A stretch of 64,000 bases of DNA from Cornus controversa. Its lineage: Eukaryota > Streptophyta > Magnoliopsida > Cornales > Cornaceae. The position numbers were made by a program, and so were the translations under genes. The stretch is from assembly GCA_026545225.1 (NCBI GenBank), contig CM048850.1, forward strand, positions 2,418,001-2,482,000, written 5' to 3'. The notes under the pieces were generated by a model that was not told the DNA's origin, made no database searches, and worked only from the letters and a program-made list of their open reading frames with translations. How positions within the stretch are numbered: position 1 is the stretch's first letter; each line of letters starts with the position of its first letter. Positions 57,566-64,000 of the stretch are shown one piece after another.

Positions 57566-60196
57566 ATCATTAAGACTTTGATGGTCATGGACTGAGCTTA
57601 TGTTCATTATTTTTTTCCATTGGACCATATCTTTTTGGTTAGGATAGGTTTTGTTTATTTTTAGTAATAATCATATGAGATTATGAGAATTATATTTTTC
57701 TGAGAAATAATGTGATTTCTTTATATTTCTTTTTAACTTCACTTTGATTTGTGAATGCATAATTGGGACACTTGGTTTGTCAATGAATGAAGTACTTGAT
57801 TTTATGATCTAAACATTGATGACCAATGTGTTGTATTTATTTCTTTTTAGAGGTAAATCTTCTGAGTCCATACAATTTGTGCACTAGTCCAACTCTGAGA
57901 GAATTGATTGAAAACTAATGTGAAGTTGACTACAATATATTGTATGAGTAGCATTGAAAGCTTAAATGATCAATGAAAAAAATGAAAAAAAATATGTTTT
58001 TATTCAGCATGAAAAGAAAAAGAAAATAAATTTTTTTGCTGAATATCTAAGACAAAAGGAAAAGGCTACCTTCGGGATGTGTTCGTAGCTTCCACTACAA
58101 TGTAAATCTCCAATGAGATATCTTTAAAAATTAAAGAGTTGTTTTGAAGAAAATAGCTGGCTGCCCGTAAGAGTGAAAGCCACCGTCTTAGAAAAGAAAA
58201 ATGAATGAAAGAAAAAATAAATGATTGATCATGTAAAGTTATACTTGCTTATTATCCAATATGTTTTATAAGATGGATCAAAGGAATTTGATTAATTTTT
58301 GATGAAGTTGGATTACACACACACACATGGATTTATTAGATAAATTTCTAAATTTTTATATATATTTGTGTGTTGGAAGTTGTGTCATGATCATGAATTT
58401 GAGAATGAAATTTATGGATAAATTATGGGTTTTAAAATTCTGCAGTTATAAATATTTGAAATTTTTCAGAAATTTTAGAACTCATGTTATTCTCTAAAAA
58501 ATATGTTTTGATTATTCTCATGAGATTATTCATGTATTATTTTTTTTTTCTTCTTTGAAATTTTTTTTCAAAAATTCAAAAATATGTTTTATTTTGATTT
58601 TGTGTTTGTTTTTCATATTCTGTGTGCTTAATTGCTAAATCAAATTGAAAAGATGTGTTTTTTGGTGAATTAGAGGTCCAAAGTGTAATTTTTGTATAAT
58701 TCACAAAGTTGGACCGGTCCCTATTATTGAGCACCGGTCGCACTTCTGCAGGTTTTGATGAACCGAGAGAAGTTAGACCGGTCCTCAAATATGAGGACCG
58801 GTTGCACTTAGCGGATGCCCAGTTTTGATCCGCGCTCGTGCCTTAATGTTTTAAGTGGCATTCTTTGTACACTTGTACACACACTCATATCTCTTAAACT
58901 CTCACCCTCAAGCTCTCAAAAATACTCCAACTCACTTACACTCTTCCTCTTCTATATTTCTTGTGATCATTGATTATTGGAGGTTGGGATTGAACTTTTA
59001 AAGATTGTTGGTTGATTGATTGTTGAATTGGGTGATATTGTGCAAACAAATATCTTTAAAATTTGGGAATTTTAGACTTGCACTCCAAGTGTTTGATATA
59101 ATTCTTCAATGGAGCTTGTGATCTTGTTTATGCTTCCATTCAGTGTAGCTCTAATGGGTGATTAAAGAGTTAGGTTAGTATTTTTATAAGTGGACAAGAA
59201 TGTTGATTTGAAAGACTTTGGTTGAGAGTCCTTATGTGATTTGGATGACATATTTCTATTTGGATGTTTATCTTTTACAATCAAAGTGTTTGTCATTATC
59301 ATTGAGGTGAATACAATTGTTATGACTCCAATAGTTGATGTTTTTGATCTTAATAGGTGGTACTATTTTGTAATAATTGAGGACAAATCTTGATAAACCA
59401 TCTGTAAAGGATAATGATTCGAGTCTTATGAGAATCTAATGCATCTTTGCTAATGGATACACATGGTGTCTTTGATTATGTTGAATGTCTATTCTATGGA
59501 TACCATACTTGTGCTTGGATCATACTTTTGTGGAATTTGATGCAAATTTTAATAGATGGAGTTATATGTTCAATGATATCTTTTTGATAGAGGTTGATAT
59601 CTAGTTTTTGGAGCTCATGATAATGATGAGGATTAGGTCTTGATGATAAACTTAGTTATGTTTTGCTAGACTTTGAGTAGTTAACTTTATTTTGTCTAGG
59701 TCTGATGTTTGGATATTTATTTTTGTTTATTCCATCAACTGATATATTTTGGATATTTATTTGATCAGTGATGTTGATTATTTTTGTTTCATTATTCTCT
59801 TCTAATGTGTTTTATGATTTATCTGTTTATCTCAATCTCTTTGCTAGTTCTTTGTCAATTTGTTCCAAAAAGGGGGAGATGATATTGTTATATGCATAGG
59901 ATGTGATATGAGGTTCTTTGACAAAGGGGGCGTAGATATATTTATCAGATATTTTTTTAAGGGGGAGATATATATGATTATATTTCTTTATTAAGCTTTT
60001 CATAGGTTGTGTTGTTTAAGAGTTGTGCAGGTATAACAGATTTTTATTCTAACTATCTTGAACACACAAGTGAAGCTTTTGATGATCAACTTTATATTTC
60101 TATGTATTTTTAGGCAACATTGTAATCTAATTTTTTCAATGGGTTAGGTTATAACTGTCTAGGTGGTTTTGTCATGAAATTGCCAAAGGGGGAGAT
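57566..60196 (+). other. C1 non-coding 3' region replacing pol
   Basis: 2.6 kb without any recognisable pol motif on either strand. It holds a second GGACCGGTCC cluster at 58711-58810, a (CA)n run at 58317-58326 and three near-identical purine tracts: AAAAAGGGGGAGATGATATT (about 59867), AAGGGGGAGATATATATG (about 59959) and AAAGGGGGAGATTGTGAG at the LTR border (60185). The 60185 tract is the working one by position. Confidence 0.75.
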
Positions 60197-61374
60197 TGTG
60201 AGATATAAATTTGTAATTGGCATATTTCGGTGATCAAAAACCAAATTGATCGAGTTGTAATTTTTGGATTATTCTTTGTATCAATCATCGACATCTTCGA
60301 GCTGACACTCAAGTGCATGGAAGTCAACAAATCAGTTAGAACACCATATAGTACAGGTAAGTATGGTGAGGACACTCTGCACTTTTTAGTTCCGAGCCTA
60401 TTTTGAAAAACTAGGGGTTAAATGCAAAATTTAGGAAGTAGGACCGGTCCCCAATATTTAGGACTAGTCAAACTTTTCTCGGCAGTTTAGTTTCTGCAGG
60501 TTTTCAAAAAGTCCCACCAGTCCTATTTATTTGGCACCGGTCCCACTTAGCCTGTTCCAAATAGGAAATAGATTTTAACGGAAATCCTGATTCCTATTGG
60601 ATTTGAAACTTCTAGGAAAGTTCTATTTTGGTATTTAACTCCTTTTCCAAGTAGAATTAGAACTTCCATGCCTATATATATGTATTCATATTTTCTCTAC
60701 AAAAGAGGCCCGGGAATATTATTTTTAAAGAGAGAAAGTATATACATAATAATTAGGGTTTTTATATTTTTAGGAACACACATCCATACTACACGAGTGA
60801 TTTTTAGGATGGTGTTCTACTTCTGATTAGCTGCTCAGAGATTGTGTCAAATCGATTTGCTGATCAGAACATTGGATTGAAGGTTCTTCGCTTACTTGCT
60901 TGCTGAGGAAGAGTGGTGATCAGATTACACTACGAAGGGAACAAAATACTTGCTGAGTATTTTTGTTCTTCCAGTAACCTTTCTGTAAGGGTGGTAATGT
61001 TAGCTGGAAGTCTGCAGCAGTTGGACGTGTTGTCGCAATCATAAGCCTGAGGTGTTCCGCATCAGATCCTTGACAGAGTGAAGAGGGGTGTGAGACTGAG
61101 ACAGAGTCTATTGTACTTTGCTTCATCATAGTGAATTGGTTCCCTGAGGCGTGTCGCCTCCCTCCGTGGTTTTTCCCGCCTTGGGTTTCCACGTATATCT
61201 GGTGCATTCTTTTCTTTACTTGCACTTTATTTATTTGCTTGCTTTAATTGTTTGATTAATTGGACTTAAAATTGAATTAATTAAAAATTAAGCAAACGAG
61301 CAAGTGATCCTATTCACCACCCCTCTAGGTTGTAAAATACTTTTCGCAACCGCTTCCGCACCGCACAACTCACA
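60197..61374 (+). repeat. 3' LTR of C1
   Basis: 1178 bp, matching the 5' LTR throughout. A short deletion removes about 9 bases before GGACCGGTCC. In this copy the second palindrome has decayed (GGACTAGTCA) and CACCTGTCCC reads CACCGGTCCC. Confidence 0.9.
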
Positions 61375-61436
61375 AATTGCTCTCCTACAACAGGGACCAC
61401 TTCTGGTGTTCTCTCACGAGCTCTTCTTGGTGGCAT
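61375..61436 (-). pseudogene. Start of G1 gag, right of the C1 insertion
   Basis: The reverse strand opens with ATG at 61434-61436 and reads MPPRRARERTPEVVPVVGEQ. Leaving out C1 and one copy of the 5-bp duplication, it continues in frame into MRDMVTTIRQ at 54226. This shows that C1 landed in gag. Confidence 0.85.
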
Positions 61437-61725
61437 CCTTCTATATAGATGACAAGAAGATATTTAAAATTTGTACATAAATGTATTGGACCAACTCACT
61501 TCATGCATACTCAACATGCTAAAGCACTTCACATATAGCATGTTATGTAAATAATTAAGCACATAAGAATTTCTCATGCAATACGTACTTACTCTTAGCT
61601 TACATTTAAAACCTCAAATCTAGGGTCAGAACCTCAATTTCAAAATCCCATGAATCATTGATGTCCTTTAATCCAACACGTGGCTTAACCATTTCCCGTC
61701 GTCCATAGGTATTCAAACCCGGTTA

Positions 61726-61738
61726 GGCTCTGATACCA
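61726..61738 (-). promoter_or_regulatory. Primer-binding site of G1
   Basis: The reverse strand reads TGGTATCAGAGCC, three bases from the LTR end. The leader 61437-61725 between it and gag has no gene. Confidence 0.88.
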
Positions 61739-61741
61739 TCC

Positions 61742-62015
61742 TGTCACGCCCCGAAACCCAGACCGCCGGGACTCCCCTGGACCGACCCCGAATACCGAGT
61801 GTGAACCCGTTCACTCAACCCCGTGAACAATCTCAATTACACTCACACTATAGTATCAAGGTTTGATACCATGCTATAATCCCCCGATTTCTAACTCTCG
61901 GAGAACCGGAGGTTAAACTGTTTATTTAGCCCAATAGACCCTTATTACCATCATTTACTATGGAAGCTTAACTCAATTCTTGCATATGAATGCACCTAAT
62001 TCCATTTTAACCAAT
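61742..62015 (-). repeat. 5' LTR of G1, cut by B2
   Basis: Matches 46955-47228 from TGTCACGCCCCGAAACCC to TTTTAACCAAT. The 3' LTR continues CCCCATGGGCCC; that part should lie right of B2. The candidate B2 target duplication is CCAAT (62011-62015). Confidence 0.85.
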
Positions 62016-64000
62016 TGATTCGTGTGTGAGTGTGACTCAAAAAGTATATCAATTAAAATTTTCCACACTTCGCAATAGAACGAATTCCTTGCAGAATAGG
62101 GCTATCGAAATGAATGGGTATCGTACCTCAGGGATTATGTTCTGATGAGTTGGAACACAGAACTAATTCTAATTAAATTTATAAGAAAAGAATTCTGATT
62201 TTTAACTAATTAAAAAGATAAAATAAAATAAATCAAAGGTAAACAGATAATGAAGATAATAAGAGAGAAACCTAGGGTGTTTGACTTCACCACTAACTCC
62301 ATAATCAATGGTCAATTGAATCAACTATAGGGGAATTACATCATGCATAAGTGGTGTCGGTGGCTACAAGCTCACCTTCATCCGTCAAGAAGATAACATA
62401 TGATTAAGGCTAAGCCATGGACTATCTTCGATTGGCATGGGCCATCTGCCTAACTACTCTAATCTAGGGTGCAGTATGGTTCATCTTCTCTAGGCATAAT
62501 CCATCAAAGCTCATAACAATATATTCAGTGATTACCATTGTGTAATAATCTCTCTCATGATCACAGAAAACAAAAGAGATTGAGTTCAATAACAACAACT
62601 AAATATCTAAGACAAGATAAGAAATCATTGAGATTGAATTTACAAGACTTTTATTGCTCAATTCATTAATAAGAATCCTCACAATTACACAATCTGTGCA
62701 TGTATATAAAGGTCCCCAATAATTAAAACAATCAAACCATTGATGCTTTGTTAGGGCTACATCAAAACCCTAGTGGATGAACTAGCCGCTCATGGTAGAA
62801 GAAGAAGCTTCAACTGTTGAGGAAGAAGACATCATCTTTCTGAATTACGCGTATGACTTCGTTCTCCAATGGCTCTGCAATATGTTTCTGTTCTCTTCTC
62901 AGCCCTCTCAGACTCTCCAATCTCTGTGTAAGCTCCTCTCTTCAGCCTCCAAGTCTTCCTTTTATTCCCCAAGAGAATTCACCAAAGTCCTAATCCAATT
63001 AGGAATTAATTAGGGTTTCCCGCAGCACTAATCAGGTGGGTTTTTCCTGCTGACTTCGGCCCAACTTTTGACCCACTAGAAGTCCGATTCACGGAATTTT
63101 CGTGAAATACAAAAGTGTGCAGAATCAAATTTCGTTCAACCCCACGCGGGAATTATGTCAATTTGAGGCTCGGAAATAAGACTTCTGGTCCGTTTTCCAA
63201 AACGGGATTAAGACTGTATTATGCGCAGATTTGGGCTTCAGGCCCGAAACCTTCTTAAGCAGCTGTAATTCTCTTGGACCTCTTTCTTGGGCTGATTTGA
63301 GTTGGAATAAATGGTTGAGTGAATCTCCTTGATGTAGGCTTCATCTCACCATCTTGGATGTCTTCTTTAAAAGCCCAAAATCACGGTTTTAACTGAAATA
63401 ATTATTAAGGCCCTGAAAATACAGAAAACACTAAAACAAAGTAAAATTACAAAATAATCTATCACTAAGAGAATAAAATACATAAGTTAAGAGGCTAGAA
63501 TGCGTAACATTCAACGCCTATCACACCCCCAAACTTACATATTGCTAGTCCCTTAGCAATAGAATAAAACAAAACTAAAACAAAAGAAACTACTAAATAC
63601 TAACTAAACTACCCAACTCCACTTTCGTGGGAGAAACGATTGCATTTAGCATATGCAACAAGCCTTTAAACCCCTAGGTTCCCCCTAGTGGACGAGTATA
63701 GTCTCATGAGGGTTTCCAGAAATGTTACCCACAAACATTCAAAATTCTGTTTCAACATTAATTCAAGAAGAAGATTACAATACATAGTTACAAACTTGCA
63801 TTCAAGAATAATTTCAGACTTTCAAATTCCATAATTCAAATCAATGGTCCCCATGCATAATTCACATCAATATATCTCAAAATAATTAACTCTAGCTCCC
63901 CCGTGTAAAGTGAACTAGCATTCATCTCATGTAGCATAACCAAGCTCTGAATATATTAAGGCACATACCCCTTTCAACTCACTAGCTCCCCTTATTGAAC
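62016..64000 (-). mobile_element. Second B-family element B2 (partial: 3' LTR and start of internal region)
   Basis: The LTR 62016-63523 (1508 bp, TGATTCGTG…CTATCA) matches the B1 3' LTR end to end. The reversed purine tract CACCCCCAAACTTA follows, and 63524-64000 matches B1 39007-39490 (non-coding 3' region). It is inserted in the G1 5' LTR and runs off the window. Whether B2 has RT and RNase H cannot be seen here. Confidence 0.85.

Larger units (their letters stand above)
54232..61374 (+). mobile_element. Gag-only Copia-like LTR retrotransposon C1 (TR-GAG-like), complete
   Basis: 5' LTR 54232-55416 and 3' LTR 60197-61374, both TGTGAGATATAAATTTG…CAACTCACA. The primer site is TGGTATCAGAGC (55419-55430) and the purine tract AAAGGGGGAGAT. 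The flanks give AATTA (54227-54231) and AATTG (61375-61379), a 5-bp target duplication with one mismatch. The first ~245 bases of the LTRs differ at about 7 sites plus a short indel. Inside is a gag but no protease, integrase, RT or RNase H. It is inserted near the start of G1 gag. Confidence 0.9.
46955..62015 (-). mobile_element. Chromovirus (Tekay/Del-like) Ty3/gypsy element G1, containing C1 and cut by B2
   Basis: On the - strand the order is 5' LTR (61742-62015, cut), initiator-tRNA-Met primer site, gag, protease, RT, RNase H, integrase, chromodomain, purine tract, 3' LTR (46955-49621). C1 (54232-61374) splits gag. The coding frame stays in register over most of its length, with single-base stop codons as the main lesions. 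Confidence 0.88.

Noticed and set aside
1..64000. tRNA or rRNA genes
   Set aside because: No cloverleaf boxes or rRNA segments were noticed; the tRNA-like words are retrotransposon primer sites only.

Overview
The window is nuclear DNA from a flowering plant, most likely a eudicot with a repeat-rich genome. It is AT-rich, its genes have GT/AG introns, and it carries two single-locus host genes and at least twelve plant-type transposable elements. I cannot name the species. No tRNA, rRNA, CRISPR array or bacterial feature was seen.

Region 1 (1-13483, + strand) is the 3' part of a gamma-tubulin complex component 6-like gene. Four exons (386-485, 9672-9733, 11170-11326, 13322-13483) join in phase. 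The first visible intron is about 9.2 kb and is packed with transposons: a solo chromovirus-type LTR holding a MULE, and an LTR element holding a DNA transposon that in turn holds a three-LTR TRIM. Region 2 (14830-16736, + strand) is an intact two-exon carboxylesterase gene of the CXE15 type, 321 aa, with HGGG, GDSAG, Asp and His all present. Its intron carries an antisense gene fragment resembling an exon of DRE2/anamorsin. A MITE sits just after its poly(A) signal. Region 3 (17121-19350) is mostly unresolved, with one broken ORF.

Region 4 (19351-64000) is a nest of LTR retrotransposons, each inside the previous one: G3 (LTR from 19351) contains G2 (chromovirus, from 21355), which contains A (Athila/Tat-like, from 24524, + strand), which contains B1 (Athila-like, from 37502, - strand), which contains G1 (chromovirus, from 46955, - strand). 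G1 contains both C1 (a gag-only Copia-like element, 54232-61374, + strand) and B2 (a second B-family copy, from 62016). C1 is the only complete element of the nest; the far ends of the other six lie beyond the window. The order in which those ends should appear to the right is a precise prediction.

The most unusual signal is that five unrelated retrotransposon lineages each carry, in an LTR or untranslated spacer, a cluster of one short, CpG-containing, mostly palindromic word repeated several times within roughly 100-200 bp. The word differs by family: ATTACGATTAATCGTAAT in S1, TTTCGATYGATCGAAA-like in G1, GGACCGGTCC in C1, GGGYGATCGATC in B1, and GCGCA words in A. I know no named feature for this. 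Other points of note are a B1 copy that has lost reverse transcriptase and RNase H and has a protease active-site Asp-to-Asn change, a third ORF shared downstream of pol by A and B1, a conserved non-coding block shared by A and B1 and duplicated in A, and an LTR-divergence order that contradicts the nesting order for G1.
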